Counted from the stretch's first letter, positions 9,973 through 22,790 are shown. The stretch: 64,000 nt of DNA from Perognathus longimembris pacificus (GCF_023159225.1 NC_063169.1:53221934-53285933); one strand, 5' to 3'. Notes: generated from the sequence alone by a model not told the origin. Numbers and translations: made by a program.

Positions 9973-11450
9973 TAACATCTTCTTTAATATTTATGAGGGA
10001 GTTATTTAGAAATGATTATTTAAAATTTCTAAATTATGAGAAGTAGATTGCTTTCTTTTTACTACCAATTTCCAATTTTAACTCGTATTCAGTGCATATT
10101 TTTCTATATAGTTTTGTAAAACAGCCTATGGCTAAATTTTATTCTTAATTCAATCATACAATGCCTTTTAGCTGCTGCTTTTTAGCTGCTTATGAGTATA
10201 TGTATGTAATAATGTGTGTGTGTGTGTGTGTGCGCAGAGAGAGAAAAAGATTTGTATTTGTCTTTTTTCTTCACTTTTTTACATTTTCTGCTTTTTGCGT
10301 GATGGATGAATGTTTCAATTAATTTTCTCCCTTCTGGCTTGGATATTGAGCATTTCCTCCTATGGTCTTATGATTTTAGCATATCACTGTGGAATTAAGA
10401 TAAATAAGTTTACATGTATTCTGTATTCTCTCCAGAATAATAAGAACTTATTTAAGTCATCTTAAAGTGAGACTGTGTCCATGCTTACCAGTATGGAATT
10501 ACTGTCCTTATCTCATCTCTACTGTTTTTTAAACCAAAGCTATTATCTCTGAAGAATTTTTAGCAATGCTTATGTAAATGTATCTTGTGTTTTCAAATTT
10601 GCTTAACATTGCTCTTGACACTTCATTTTTTTCCTTTTTAGGTTCCCATTCAAACTTAGAGACTTTGCAAATGGTAAATACAATCCAAGTTTAGACTGAA
10701 AATGTTCTATTTAACCCTCAACCTTGAATGATAATTTAGCATTTGACAGAATTCAGTAAGTTCCAGTCATTTATTTTCTCCCAAAGCTTTGAAAATGATA
10801 TTCACTTGCCATTTTATCTCTCTTGTTGCTGACAAAAATCCTGTGCAGCTAACTGACATGACTTCGTGGCAATATTTCCTTTCTGCTTTTCTCTGAGAAA
10901 GTTCAGGTCTTCTCTAAATCAGCTCCAAGACAAAGTCTAAATAGCAAAGGCCCCTGAGGGGAAGTGCCTGTGGAGGTTGAAGGAACAGGGAGGAGGAGGT
11001 AGAACCAACAGCCACAGATCACAGTGCAGATTTTCTGACATCATGAAAGGGGAAGGAAAAGAAAGAGGTTTGGTGCAGGGAAAGGCTTAGCTGCTGCCCA
11101 AGAACCACAAGTCAACACATGGGGTCTCAGAGGGACAAATACCTGACAGGAGAGTTTGTCACAGGACAAGAAGGCCCACAGTGTATTCCTCCATCGTGCC
11201 CTGGGCTCCATGAACACACTAGGGTTCCCATGGCTGGTGTCCGTTGCCTACCTGCACATTTTGCAGCACCTGTATTAAGGGGTCAGCTGAGAGTTCATGG
11301 AAATATCTAGATTTATGTGTGTTTATCCTGCTTTATACTCTAATACTTTATCTCTCCTAATCCCTGTGTCTCCTATGTTATACTTCATTAATACTGGTGA
11401 GATTTTACCCATTCTTTCTTTAAAAAAATTTTATTTCTTACCTACTGTCA
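9973..11450. other. Unique sequence, no supported gene
   Basis: About 1.5 kb of mostly repeat-free DNA, with a (TG)10 tract at 10213-10232. The part near 10950-11300 is less AT-rich and carries a 63-codon frame without recognisable features. A pyrimidine tract plus TAG near 10642 is followed by ATGGTAAAT 32 bases on, which could mimic a microexon, but nothing supports use. Confidence 0.55.
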
Positions 11451-11503
11451 CTTTCCTGAATTTGTTTTTGTAATTAATTAATTTATTGTCAAAGTGATGT
11501 ACA

Positions 11504-11688
11504 GGGCTGGGGATATGGCCTAGTGGCAAGAGTGCTTGCCTTGTATACATGAGGCCCTGGGTTCAATTCCTCAGCACCACATATACAGAAACGGCTGTGG
11601 GTCAAGTGGCAGAGTGCTAGCCTTGAGCAAAAAGAAGCCAGGGACAGTGCTCAGGCCCTGAGTCCAAGCCCCAGGACTGGCCAAAAAA
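11504..11688 (+). mobile_element. IDL-Geo SINE nested in the LINE-1
   Basis: Well preserved: GGGCTGGGGATATGGCCTAG start, GGTTCAATTCCTCAGCACC in the B-box region, right monomer with GTGGGTCAAGTGGCAGAGTG, end CCAGGACTGGCC plus a short A tail. AAGTGATGTACA flanks it at 11492-11503 and 11689-11700. It therefore entered after the L1. Confidence 0.95.
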
Positions 11689-13675
11689 AAGTGATGTACA
11701 TAAGGCAGTGAGCACATTTTTTTAATCAAACTTGTTATCTCCTACCTCCCCAGTGCCCTCCCCCGACCACACTGAGTTGTACAGTTGATTTACTTCATAT
11801 TGTCTTATAAGTATTGCAGTTGCACTGGTTCACCTTTTACCCTTTGTCTCTCCATTTTGATGTTTCCCTTTCCTAGTTCCGATAAACATATATAAAATAA
11901 CTAGGGTACCAAAAATCAGTTACACTGACATCAGGGGTAAAACACTAGGGAAGAAAGACAAAAGAAAAATGCATAATTTCACAGGGTACATTGACAATAA
12001 CAAAAACAATGATAAGCCACTTATTTCCATAACTTTGGAGTTCATTTCACTTTGCATCATCTTATGTGTTCATATGTACATGGCTATTGCACTATTGTGA
12101 TCTTCTAGGACTGTTCTAGATTTGTACTAATTATTTCCTGTGAGGGAAACCATAGAGTCTATGTTTCTTTGGGTCTGGCTCACTTCACTTAATATGATTT
12201 TTTTTTCTAAGTCTTTCCATTTCCTTAGGAATGGGGCAATGTGATTCTCTCTGATGGAAGCATAGAGTTCCATTGTGTATATGTACCACAATTTCTTGAT
12301 CCATTCATCTACTTAGGAACATCTGGGCTGGTTCCATATTTTAGCAATGGTAAATTGTGCTGTGATGAACATAGCTGTGCTGGTGGCTTTAGTGTGGTCT
12401 TGCTTGTAATCCTTTGGGTAGATGCCCAAAAGCAGTGTTGCTGGGTCATAGGGGAACACTATGTTTAGCCTTTTGAGAAACCTCCACACTGCTTTCTAGA
12501 GTAGTTGAACAAGTGTATACTTCTACCAACAGTGTAGTAAGGTTCCCTTTTGGCCACATCCCCGCTAGCATCTGTTGTTATTAGTTCTCTTGATAATGGC
12601 CATTCTTACTGGGATAAGGTAGAATCTCAGTTTTGTTTTGATTTGCATTTCTTTTATGGCCTGTGATGTAGAGCACTTCTTCATGTGTCTCTTGGCCCTT
12701 CTCATTTCCTTGTCAGAGAAGTCTCTTTTTAGGTCTTTAGCCTGTTTGTTGAGGGGGCCATTGGTTCTTTGATGATTTGTTTGGGGGGAACTTATTTTTT
12801 TAGTTCTAGGTATATTTTACATATGAGGCCCTTGTCTGTTGTATGGCCAGTGAAGATCTCCCAATCTGAGGACTGCTATTTATTTTGTAAGCTCTGCAGT
12901 TTGATGCAATCCCATTTGTCTAACCTTTCTTTGATTTGTTGCATTTCTGGGCTTTTATTAAAGAAGTTTCATCCTGTGCCAAGGAGCCCAAGTGTGTCTC
13001 CTATTCCTTCTTGTAGTGTTTTCAGGGTATCTGCTTTTACTTCAAGGTCTTTGATCCAATTAGAATTGATTCTGGTACATGATGATATCAAAGGATCTAG
13101 CTTTAGTATGTTACAGGTGTTGAACCAGTACCATTTGTTGAAAAGGCTGTCTTTCTTCCATCTTATTTTTTAGCTCCTTTATCAAAGATTAAGTAGCCAT
13201 AGTTCTATGGGTTCATTTCTGGGTCTTCAGATCTATTTCATTGGTCCTCAGGCCTGTTTTTGTCCCACTAACAAGCTGTTTTTATTACTATTGCTTTGTA
13301 ACAGAGTTTGAAGTTTAGTATTGATATTCCTCCAGCACTGTTCTTCCTGCTAAGGATTTTTTTTGTTCTTCAGGGTTTATTATTGCACCATATGAATTTC
13401 TGGATTGCTTCACCTATTTTATTTAAAAAAATGGTGTTGGGATATTGATGGGTATTGCATTGAATTTGTAGGTCACCTTTGGCAGCATTGCCATTTTCAT
13501 GATGTTAATCCTTCCATTCTAGGAGCATGGAAGGTTTGTCCATTCTCTGCTTTAATTTCCTTTTTCAGTTTTTTAACATTTTCATCGTAGAGGTCTTTCA
13601 CTTCTATAGTTAAGGTTATTCCTAAGTATTTTATGTTTTTTTGAGGCTAGTGCAAAAGGAGTTGCTTTCCTAATT

Positions 13676-13987
13676 TCAGCCTCGCTGTTCACATTGTTGG
13701 CATACACAAAAGCTATTGATTTTTTGAGGATTTATTTTGTACTCTGCTACTTTGCCAAAGTTTTGGATCAGCTCAAGTAACTTGGGAGTAGAGTCTATGG
13801 GGTACTTTAAATACAGGATCATGTCATCTGCACAGACAGCGAGTTTTAATTCATCTTTCCCTATTTGAATCACCTTTATATCTGCCTCTTGCCTTATTGC
13901 TCTTGCTAGGAATTCTAGTACTATGTTGAAGAGGAGTGGAGAAAGCAGACATCCTTGTCTCGCTCCTGATTTTAAAGGAAATGGCAT
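13676..13987 (-). pseudogene. LINE-1 ORF2 reverse-transcriptase remnant
   Basis: A 103-codon frame from the RT palm of LINE-1 ORF2, the protein that nicks DNA and copies L1 RNA. Visible signatures are [19 protein letters not shown] (residues 7-25) and the catalytic Asp pair in CADDM (residues 52-56), where the family has F/YADD, so the aromatic residue before ADD is replaced by Cys. The frame is interrupted on both sides and cannot make a working protein. It is part of the L1 at 11464-14138. Confidence 0.9.
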
Positions 13988-14399
13988 TAACTTTTCTCCA
14001 TTAAGTATAATGCAAGCTGTAGGTTTGCCATATATCTTTTATTATATTCCGGAATGTTCCCTGGATTCCTAGTTTCTCCGAAGTTTTCATCATAAATGGG
14101 TGTTGGATTTTGTCAAATGCTTTCTCTCTCTGCATCTACTTTTCTGAATTTTGATTACAGTTTATGTCCACTAGTCACATTCCAGCAAACATTTTAGCCT
14201 GCTTCTTATTTTTTATCTTATGTCATCGTAAAAATTTTGCATGGATTTCTCTTCCTGTTCAAAACTCTTTTGAGCTATATATCTAAAATATTTTTATCTG
14301 TACTTGAGTTTTCATTTTCTATCACTATATATCTCACTTCTGGAAGACATATTTGTTTTTCAAAAATATTCAACTGATGCCTATTTCAGAGTACCATTG

Positions 14400-14580
14400 T
14401 TTTTTTAAATTTATATTCATTATCTTTAAATAGTTACACAAAAGGGTTTCCATTCAACATGTCAGTCAATTTTTGTGTGGAATGCATCTTGTGCATTGGC
14501 ATGAAAATTGATGTCCACCTTGTATACATAAATTGAGTACCATTCATACTATACAATTTTAATCCTCTCATTTATCCCCA
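14400..14580 (-). mobile_element. LINE-1 3' UTR fragment
   Basis: ATCTTTAAATAGTTACACAA and GGAATGCATCTTGTGCATTG parallel the L1 3' UTR at 2698-2760 (ATCTTTAAGTAATTGTAAAA). It is short and diverged. Confidence 0.5.
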
Positions 14581-14639
14581 GCACTTTTTAGCATGCTTAT
14601 TTTGAATGGTTTTTTCCCTTTGGTGGAAGCGGAGATGGA

Positions 14640-14872
14640 GGTTGATCCTGGAGCTTGAACTCAGGGCCTGGGCTCTGTTCCTGAACATTTTGGCTCAAGA
14701 CTAGCACTCTACCACTTGAGCCACAAAGCTCCACTTCTGGTTTTTGGTGGTTAATTAGAAATAAGAGTTTCACAGACCTTCCTGCCCAAACTAGCTTTAA
14801 ATCACAATCCTCAGATCTCAGCTTCCTGAGTGGTAAGATTACAGGTGTGAGCCTCCAGCATCTGGCTATATT
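14640..14872 (-). mobile_element. Dimeric B1 + right-monomer SINE
   Basis: Antisense right monomer (CTTGAACTCAGGGCCTGGGC, CACTTGAGCCACAAAGC), linker GGTTAATTAGAAATAAGAG, B1-like half ending GATTACAGGTGTGAGCC. Nearly full length. Confidence 0.85.
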
Positions 14873-16030
14873 TTATGGATTCTTTCAAATTGTTCTGTTT
14901 ATTTATGTTTTCATTCTCCTGTATGCTGACTAGGTGAATTTGTTTGCTTTGATATTATTTTTTAATTATTTACTTAATATTAAACAGAAGTTTTTTTTTG
15001 TCTCTTAGCTATTTCATACTTGCTTCCAAATAGTGTCTCAAACATTTTGTCTTTCTAATACCAATTTACACATTAATTTTTCACATTTAGATTTCAATGC
15101 TATTCAGACACCAAGCTTGGTCTTGGTTTTTAATTTCTCAATTAAGGTATTTGTTTGGTGGAATACGCTTTTTTTATTCCCCTATTTCTATGTTAGAGTA
15201 AAATAAATTGGTTTGTCACTTCCTTATAATGATGAGCCAAGCACTGTTACTTCTGCAGCCCTGAACTGTGATAGTACAAGGCTCTTGCATCTTGTTTTCT
15301 TCACTTGGGCCTTGAGTAGATATAAACACCCTGATCTTGTGCCTGAGGTCCCAGAAGTCATTAGCTTCTTCCTTAGTTTTGGTTTCCTCAGAAGTAGATT
15401 CTGAAGAGAACTCAGAATAGTCTCCTTGGTATGTGCATAGAACTCCACTGGTTCAGAGAGGATGAAAGGAGAAAGGAGACTAGTATAATGTAATTTCCAG
15501 TCATTGATCTAAGTAGATGAGTGAAATAGGAAGTCAGGTAATAGTACCTGGTTGTGTATTAACTTACCCAGGGGCTTAAAGGAGCTTATCTTCTTTTCTA
15601 GGGAGTCTTGGAGGGAGGGTTGTGAAAGTGATGACATCTTTTATGGCACATTTTCAGCATGCCAGATGCAAACCAGAACAGGCTTCTAGAATTCTCAGGA
15701 AGGAAAATCCCAAGAGAAGCGGATCTTGGCAGTTGAATGTCAGCAAAACCCAAAAAGCCCAAAGATGTAGGCCAAGAAATCACATCCTCAGGTGCCATGC
15801 CCTGTTACTTAAGTTCTCTCATGTCTGTGATGCTTAGATTTTAGTTCGCTCTTTGATTTGACACTTAGAAAATTGCTTTGTTTTGCGTTTCACAGGGTTT
15901 ACATTTTTTTACATATTTTACTAGTCCTTGAAAAAAAAAGTATGTATTTAGTTACAAAGAGGCCTACTAAGACAATTTTTCACATTGCTGGAAACTAAAT
16001 TCTGAGGTGTTTTAATAGTTATAAAATAAA
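14873..16030. other. Unique sequence, no supported gene
   Basis: About 1.15 kb without clear repeats. The part at 15210-15840 is less AT-rich and has overlapping 60-75 codon frames on both strands. None shows a domain, signal peptide or biased codon use. Confidence 0.55.
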
Positions 16031-16034
16031 GTTG

Positions 16035-16228
16035 TAGTTAGGTGTAATGGCACAAGTTTGCAATCCTAGTTGCTCTGGAGGTGAAGACAGGAGGATCATG
16101 TTCAAGGGCAGCTGAGACATTAGTGAGACCTCGTCACACAACAAAACATAAGCATACGAACTGGATTTTTTTTTTCTCAAAGTGGCTTAGCATGCCAAAG
16201 ACCTTAAGTTCAATCCCCAATAAGATCA
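16035..16228 (+). mobile_element. B1-ID type SINE, diverged
   Basis: A B1-like half (GGTGTAATGGCACAAGTTTG, CAATCCTAGTTGCTCTGGAG, GAGACCTCGTCAC), then after an A/T link an ID-like half (CAAAGTGGCTTAGCATGCC, AAGTTCAATCCCCAATAAG). Confidence 0.7.
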
Positions 16229-16497
16229 TACTAAATAAATACACTACACAACTTTTAATACTTTCTGTACATGTGATTTTACTCCATTCTTTTTGTTTTT
16301 CCAAGATAGTATAAATACTTGTTTCTAGGATATCACTATTACAAAAAAAAAAATGCAGTAAACCTTATTTTGTCTGTAATATTGTATAGTTAGTTATACT
16401 AGTATGTCTCTACTAAACATCAATATCCTAACATTTTTGACCCATGTATAAAAAATTACTAGTATTAGAATGAATGAGTCAAAGTTTTTATGACATT

Positions 16498-16744
16498 GAA
16501 ATTTCAACAGGGGCTGGGAATATGGCCTAGTGGCAAGAGTGCTTGCCTTGTATACATGAAGCCCTAGGTTCGATTCCTCAGTACCATATATTTAGAAAAT
16601 GGCCAAGAGTGGCGCTGTGGTTCAAGTGGCAGAGTGCTAGCCATGAGCAAAAAGAAGCCAGGGACAGTGCTCAGGCCCTGAGTCCAAGCCCCAAGACTGG
16701 CAAAAAAAAAAAAAAAAGAAAAGAAAAAAAAAGAAATTTTAACA
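16498..16744 (+). mobile_element. IDL-Geo SINE with target-site duplications
   Basis: GAAATTTCAACA (16498-16509) and GAAATTTTAACA (16733-16744) flank a nearly full-length element: GGGCTGGGAATATGGCC start, GGTTCGATTCC B-box intact, right monomer AAGAGTGGCGCTGTGGTTC, and a tail of A with AAAG units. With an intact B-box it is among the better preserved copies here. Confidence 0.95.
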
Positions 16745-19700
16745 GATCTAACTGAATTATTTTTTGTTATATTTTATTCTTACCTACCACATGGAGAATA
16801 TATTTTACTCTACTCTCACCAAAAATCAATCTGATGATTATTTGATGATCTTATTGAATCAAAATTGATAGATGACTTAATTTGTTTTACTTTAATCATC
16901 AGGGACAATAAGCTATTTTATATATTTCGGATTATTTTATATGCACTTTTCTGATTTTTGCTCATATTTTTATTAACTTGTTTTTAAAATTTGAATCCTA
17001 AAGACTTCTGAACACTAGCCCATAGTCATGTATTTTAAGTGTGTCTTTTGAAGTTTATATATATATATATCATCTTTTGAATTAGTTTATTGTGTTTTAT
17101 TGCCCATGTAAAATCTGATATAACAAGATTCATCCAGTTTTTGGTTTTGTGGTTTCTCATTTTCATATCATGTATTCAAAGACCCTACCATAATTAGAAA
17201 TTATAGAAATAATTTAAGCAGTTATTAAATGCTTACTATGAGTTGGGCATGTCATAGCATTCAGGGTAAGGAACAAAGATGAATAAGAAACTCTATTGCT
17301 CCAAAGATATCGTATTAAATATAAAATATTTTGTTCTGTGGAAGGAATGAGGTAAATAGACTTTTTCTACTCCACAAATAAACAGAGAACAGATAACAAT
17401 TTTCCAAACTTAGGTGTCATTTTTTTAAAGAAAAACTTAAACTAGTCAAAACATCAACAAGTATAGTAAATAATAATATTTAGAAATAATCAGCAAGAAA
17501 CCCAGGCCTAGAATTCAAGGTCTGTTTACACAGTGATACTGTAAGACTGCCACTTCTTTATTAGCTGAAGCAAATTCTGTAGGACTCAGAAAGATATTTT
17601 TAATGTACTTTTTTCAAGTGGTTATCCAATACTCAACTCACCTACATTTTTCTTTACTAACATTTTTAAATACTAAGTATAATTATCAGATTTTGCTAAA
17701 TATTGATATAAGAGCAATAATGTTGGAAATATAATCTCTCACATCAAGAAAATATAGTTGGAGAAGAAAAAATACCTTGAAGACAGAAAACAAATGCAAG
17801 ACAGAACTTTGGTGTGTGTACACACTAGCAGAGGTTAGGAAAAGGAAACTTCCAGTCCTCGTGACAATCAATAGAATGTCTTCTAACCCAATGTAGAGAT
17901 TCCTTAAGTTACAATCTTGTAGCTTATCTTGGCATTTGCTGACATGAGGATTGCTTAAACATTGAAAAACTACAAATACAAATTACATTTCATAGATATA
18001 AAATTTTGTAAATATAAGCATATATATGCTGAGAAGTTAAAGAAAAAGAGCAACCCCACCTCTTGTTGATTTCTTTTTAATCTTCATGAGCAGGTTAGGA
18101 AGGCAGCTGCTCTACCAAAATCACCTCTCTTTTTTCATAATGAAGCATCACCCACAAACCACATACTAATATTGCTGATACTCACCCCCTTCCCACCAAC
18201 ACATGCCAGCCTGACCCTCCTCAGCTTGCTTTGCTTAAAAGTGAATGGGGTTTCTGATGGAGACCAGAGGGGCCTCAGATAATTCACCAAACAAACTGTC
18301 TGCCTAGGAACTCTAAGCACTGGGGGCCCTTGTGCTTTGGAAGCATGAATGTTAGTGAATGACTTAAGGTCTCTTGAGTCTCTGCATCCAGCCAATATTG
18401 ATTGCATTGCTGCCCACAAGCCAAGTACCATATGTTTAAATGGATGGAGCCAAGCAGCATATATTGAATGTGTTAGGGAAGAAACATCTCAGGCAGGAGT
18501 ATGATGGGTTGGGATGGTAGTTGGATGTGCAGAGCTAAGGATGACATCACAGTGGTTTGGTGGCTGAAGGAGGCTTCAGGTTGGAAATAGAAAACCTGAG
18601 TGACACAGGACTGGAGGCAATGCTCAGTAGCATCTCTGTGAGCATGATTAGGTACATTTGTCCTTACTCCCTTCTGGAATGTAAGACAGAACCTGGAAGT
18701 GATCTTCCCTTAGATCCAGAAGTTGAGGTAGGTAAAGGAAGCTAAAAGCAAGATTTCTAAATTAAGCTAAAACAAAGCAAAGCAAAACAACAACAACAAA
18801 AATCTGTTCAGCAAAAGAGATTTCAAAGTGCTCAGCTGAGTGATTTCCATATGCGACTGGGGAAGAGAGACAGTTGCACAGGTAAGGATGAAGTAGGGAA
18901 GAAGAAAGCCATTGCAATCATAATACTAGAGCTCAGCAAATGGATCAACAAAATTGTAAGCTTGCGAATAGTGCTAATCCCAGATATGGTGAAGTAGTAG
19001 CTTTTATTTTCCAGGCAATAGTCATGTCAGGATAAGACTCAGGCCATGTTTAATGTTGCACATTTACCTCTGTTTGTATATTTCGGAGCTTGAAAATACC
19101 AACACCCCATGTGGGGCAGTATGCAGCATGTGTTTTTATTTGCTTGTAAGTTCTGGAATCTCTACATGCTCTGCTCTGTGCTGTTGTATAAGGCTAGTTG
19201 GAGGCATATCTCTGACAGTGTCTCTGCTGGAATAACAATTTGACTAAAACAAAATAGTAAGGTCATTGCTGGAATCTGTATACTAATAGCAAGGTCCTGT
19301 AATGTGTTTTTAATAACAAATACCTATCACAATGACCTGCTAATCTAGAACAGCCCCAGGCCTAAAAACGTTAAGGGGATATAAACTAATAAAGCCAAGG
19401 CAGAGTTTACTATAAATAAAGAAATTTTCTCAGACACCAGAATTGAATCCATTTGCAAGTCATTATCATCTCTGTAGATTTTCCCTTGTTTTTTTCCACA
19501 TTATGTGAGATTTTACTTCAGTAAACTTAAAATACTCTAGATGAATACAGTTGAAGTAGTCACACTGGGCAACTGAAATAATTTGTACAATTCTCTTTCT
19601 TAGATATAATTTTATTTTTCAAAAGAATAAATTTGAAAATTTGTTGAAAACAAACTTGAGGGGAAATATATTTGTTTTCATCTCTTCTGTCCTCCCAAGT

Positions 19701-21053
19701 ACTTTTTAATATGTGAACCAGGTTTAAGTCAACTATAATCTTTGTGTACAGAGGTAAAACTTATTTTTGCTAAATTTTTTATAAGACAATTTGGAGCCAT
19801 TCTTTAATTCAAACAAATTTGCAAGAAGTGATTAGATTTTGAATAAGAAGTGAGGCCAAAAGGAGCAGCTGGCTGGATTTTCTGTGGGAATCACCCATGC
19901 TTTTTGGTATAAATCTGTTGCCAATTCTACTGATTCACAGCACAGTAAGTTTTTGTTTATTAGCATGCAATGTGACCACCTAGCAACAAGGACATCAGTT
20001 AAATGTCTTCTCTTTATTCTAAGCTATTATGTATTTCATGTCTAAAGTCCTCAAATGAGCAGAATATTTTCATCTTTCTTTCACTCTCTGTGTTGTTCCC
20101 ACTTCTGGCCCTTTTATTTCTTTCTCCTAAATATCAAATCATAGTTCACAGTGTTTCTTTTGTTTTGGACATTCTCAATTTCTCTCTTTGGATTCCTCAA
20201 TTCTTCTGCAACTTTTCCCATGTTTTTCAATTTAAACTTTATTTGATAAGTACATAATCTTCATAAATGGAACAGGTAGATTCTAAGTCTTTTGCCCCAA
20301 ATATGTCCATGTGTAGAGATTTTTCACTTCTCAAATGAAATGATAATGATGATGATGAGAGGAGGAGGAGGATGGTGAGAACGATAATGACTTAAGTGTT
20401 CACTGTCTACAGTGTCCTCCCAATTTTAAGCAGGCTTTTTTTTATTTTGTTTTTCCTGCATATACCACTACACTTTGAAGGTTCTTTATTTCATTTGATT
20501 CATACTTTTTATAGTATTAATGAGGTACAGTCTATAGTGACAATGCTGGATTATCATGTTTTCCTGTATAAATACTTCTGATGACCAAAGGAGACTTCCA
20601 TAGTTCCCTACATATGCAATAGTTCAATAATTCCAGTCATTGTAACGCCTGCCTCTGCATACAGCTGAAAGCCACGTGCATCTATCATTATCAGTGCAAT
20701 GGAGAACAAACATGGCCTCTCTTTCACAAGGCAGATATTGAAATATAAAAAAGTAATTCCTTCTTCAGATTAATTTATCCCTTTCCCTACCCTTAGAGTC
20801 AAATATTCTGCACCTGCCTGGAGAATTTGGTTTTTTTTCTCACTACTACCATCTTAGTCCTGAACCACCAAACTACATCTTTATGAGTCTGTCTAATGAA
20901 TGGTGAGCATCTTTTCAATGGTTCCCAACAGAATATCAGTCTATTCTACCTACAACTATTTGAAATCTCATTTTTCTTATTCTACCCTTTCAGAAATCCA
21001 TTGCTTACTTCTATTTATAAACTCTTGTCTTTAAATGTTTATAAACATTGAGA
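16745..21053. other. Long repeat-poor stretch, no gene assigned
   Basis: About 4.3 kb with few recognised elements. There is a possible MIR/L2-type remnant at 17215-17300 (TTATTAAATGCTTACTATGAGTTGGGC), a CAACAACAA tract near 18790 and a GATGAT/GAGGAG tract at 20340-20378. The 98-codon minus frame at 18135-18431 and smaller frames show no recognisable domain. Confidence 0.5.
20340..20378. repeat. GATGAT/GAGGAG purine-rich tract
   Basis: Short imperfect trinucleotide repeat, purine-rich on the plus strand. Confidence 0.8.
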
Positions 21054-21288
21054 AGAAGGAAATAATAGGCTGGGGATATGGCCTAGTGGCAAGAGTGCTT
21101 GACTCGTGTACATGAGGCCCTGGGTTCAATTCCCCAGCACCACATATACAGAAAACGGCCAGAAATGCCGCTGTGACTCAAGTGGCAGTGTACTAGCCTT
21201 GAGCAAAAAAGAAGCCAGGGACAGTGCTCAGGCCCTGAGTCCAAGCCCCAGAACTGCCCCCCCCCCAAAAAAAAGAAGGAAATAATAG
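21054..21288 (+). mobile_element. IDL-Geo SINE with target-site duplications
   Basis: AGAAGGAAATAATAG occurs at 21054-21068 and 21274-21288 around a nearly complete element (GGCTGGGGATATGGCC, GGTTCAATTCCCCAGC, then CGCTGTGACTCAAGTGGCAG). The 3' end carries a C9-10 run before the A tail, a local mutation. Confidence 0.95.
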
Positions 21289-22024
21289 ACCTCTGGAGAG
21301 GTTAACATTTGTGACAAAAATGAAATACAGACAATCCGATATTAGATGTAAAGAACCCCATTCCAAGGAATTATGCTTTGAAAGGAGATTATTTAAAGAG
21401 AAGTCACTTGCTACTAAAAGACTTGTTGGAAAGAGAACATGAGAGAACTTGTATAATGCTATGGGATAAGCAGAAGAAAGAGCCTATGATATCAAGTGAT
21501 GGACCTGGGGACACTTACGGGATAGAAGAGCATACCTAAGTCCAATCAATTGTTGCTCAGGGTTGTTTGGATATGGTGCTCTGAAGAAACCTTATTTAAT
21601 CACAGGCATCCAGAGACAGTTTGATTATGCATTAAAACTTAGTCTATAGTTGAGGGAGAGTTCTTAAGGTAGAGAGTTTTATCGGCTTTCAGTTATCCAC
21701 ATAATCTGACTCAATGAAGTTTGCTGCTAGTTTCCTGCCTATCCTAATGTTAACTCCCACTGTGTTTTATGGAATATGCAATGGCCTTATATCTATCAGG
21801 TGATAGCTGTCTTTGCTAAAGAGTGCACCAAAAGAAACAAAAAGAGATGAGGAGAGGGTACTTTTAAGGATGTTGGCAGGCATCGTTTTCTGTAGTCATC
21901 ATGAAACTCCTGAGTATAGAGTTTTGATTCAATCACACATCTATTGTGAAGATATGTAAGAACCCAGGGAACTTGGCAAGATAGTAACATTTTAAAATTT
22001 ATCTTTATTCCTTTTTACCCTCAT
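21289..22024. other. Unique sequence, no gene seen
   Basis: No recognised repeat, RNA or supported reading frame. Confidence 0.55.
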
Positions 22025-22263
22025 TTTTCCTTTCTACATTCTTTTTTTTTTTTTTTTTTTTTTTTTTTTGCCAGTCCTGGAGCTTGGACTCACCGCTGTC
22101 CCTGGTTTCTTTTTGCTCAAAGCTAGCACTCTACCTCTTGAGCCACAGGGCCACTTCAAGCTTTTTCTGTTTATGTAGTACTGAGGAATTGAACCCAGAG
22201 CTTTGTGCATGCTAGGCAAGCACTCTACTGCTAAGCGACATTCCCAGTCTGCCTTTTCTACAT
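22025..22263 (-). mobile_element. IDL-Geo SINE with a long poly(T) (antisense tail)
   Basis: A 27-28 base T run near 22042-22069 is the antisense poly(A) tail. After it come the right monomer (GCCAGTCCTGGAGCTTGGACTC, CTTGAGCCACAGGGCC) and the ID-like half (GGAATTGAACCCAGAGC, CATTCCCAGTCTG). TTTCTACATTC before the T run is repeated after the element, the likely target-site duplication. The pure tail suggests recent insertion. Confidence 0.9.
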
Positions 22264-22269
22264 TCTTTT

Positions 22270-22400
22270 TCACACAAATGCTTCCTGAGCATTTATACTG
22301 TGCCAGACTCTAGACCAGGAGTTGGGGATAAAAACAAATGGTCTTGCCCTTTAGCATTTTTTAATCTTTAAACAGGTTAATTGTACAGACTTAAGAGAAA
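22270..22400. mobile_element. MIR/L2-type ancient repeat
   Basis: TGAGCATTTATACTGTGCCAG, GGAGTTGGGGATAAAAAC and TCTTGCCCTTTAGC follow the order of the widespread mammalian motif TATTTACTGTGTGCCAGGCAC with GGGGATACA. Strongly diverged, and strand depends on family. Confidence 0.45.
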
Positions 22401-22747
22401 AGAATCCTTCCCTAGTCTGGAACTCTACCAGAAAAACCATGAGAACATGGAAGAATATGAGTAACTACAAGTTTGATTACATAATGTGACTAACACAGTA
22501 TTAACAAAGAAAAGATGCTAAATATAAATTTATTTAAATTCAATGTGCTGTATTTTGCTTTCAGAATTATTAAGCAAAGTCTTGCACTTAGTAATTATCC
22601 AATATATGGAAAATATCTAATTAGGTCTTACTGTATATTGAAAGAGTTTAATTATAGGTACTAATTTACATCCTTTAAATTATCTACATTGGGGAAACTT
22701 TTGTTGGTCTAAATAAGCATTAACTATTGACAGTTACCTTGGTGTTA

Positions 22748-22750
<3 letters not shown>

Positions 22751-22787
<37 letters not shown>
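22751..22787. repeat. (TG)18 microsatellite
   Basis: Pure TG run abutting an antisense ID-like SINE. Confidence 0.97.

Positions 22788-22790
<3 letters not shown>

Larger units (their letters stand above)
11451..14151 (-). mobile_element. 5'-truncated LINE-1 with target-site duplications
   Basis: The antisense element fills 11464-14138. CTTTCCTGAATTT at 11451-11463 and CTTTTCTGAATTT at 14139-14151 match at 12 of 13 bases and look like its target-site duplication. From low to high coordinates: degraded tail, C/T-rich antisense 3' UTR to about 12110, ORF2 C-terminus, and back to the reverse transcriptase. It stops inside the RT domain, so about 2.5 kb of a 6-7 kb parent survives. Frameshifts and stops run throughout. 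A younger SINE interrupts the 3' UTR. Confidence 0.9.

Noticed and set aside
10625..10685. Possible 32-base microexon between TTTTTAG and ATGGTAAAT
   Set aside because: Such matches are frequent by chance in AT-rich introns, and nothing links it to a gene.
11504..11590. tRNA-like segments with A- and B-box similarity
   Set aside because: These are SINE left monomers, not tRNA genes; they cannot fold as a full cloverleaf and are followed by the SINE right half.
13676..13987. A possible functional reverse transcriptase or telomerase-like gene
   Set aside because: It is a LINE-1 ORF2 remnant inside a 5'-truncated element with flanking duplications and broken frames.
18135..18431. 98-codon minus-strand frame in unique DNA
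   Set aside because: No recognisable domain, no initiation context and no splice evidence; length is within chance for 64 kb in six frames.
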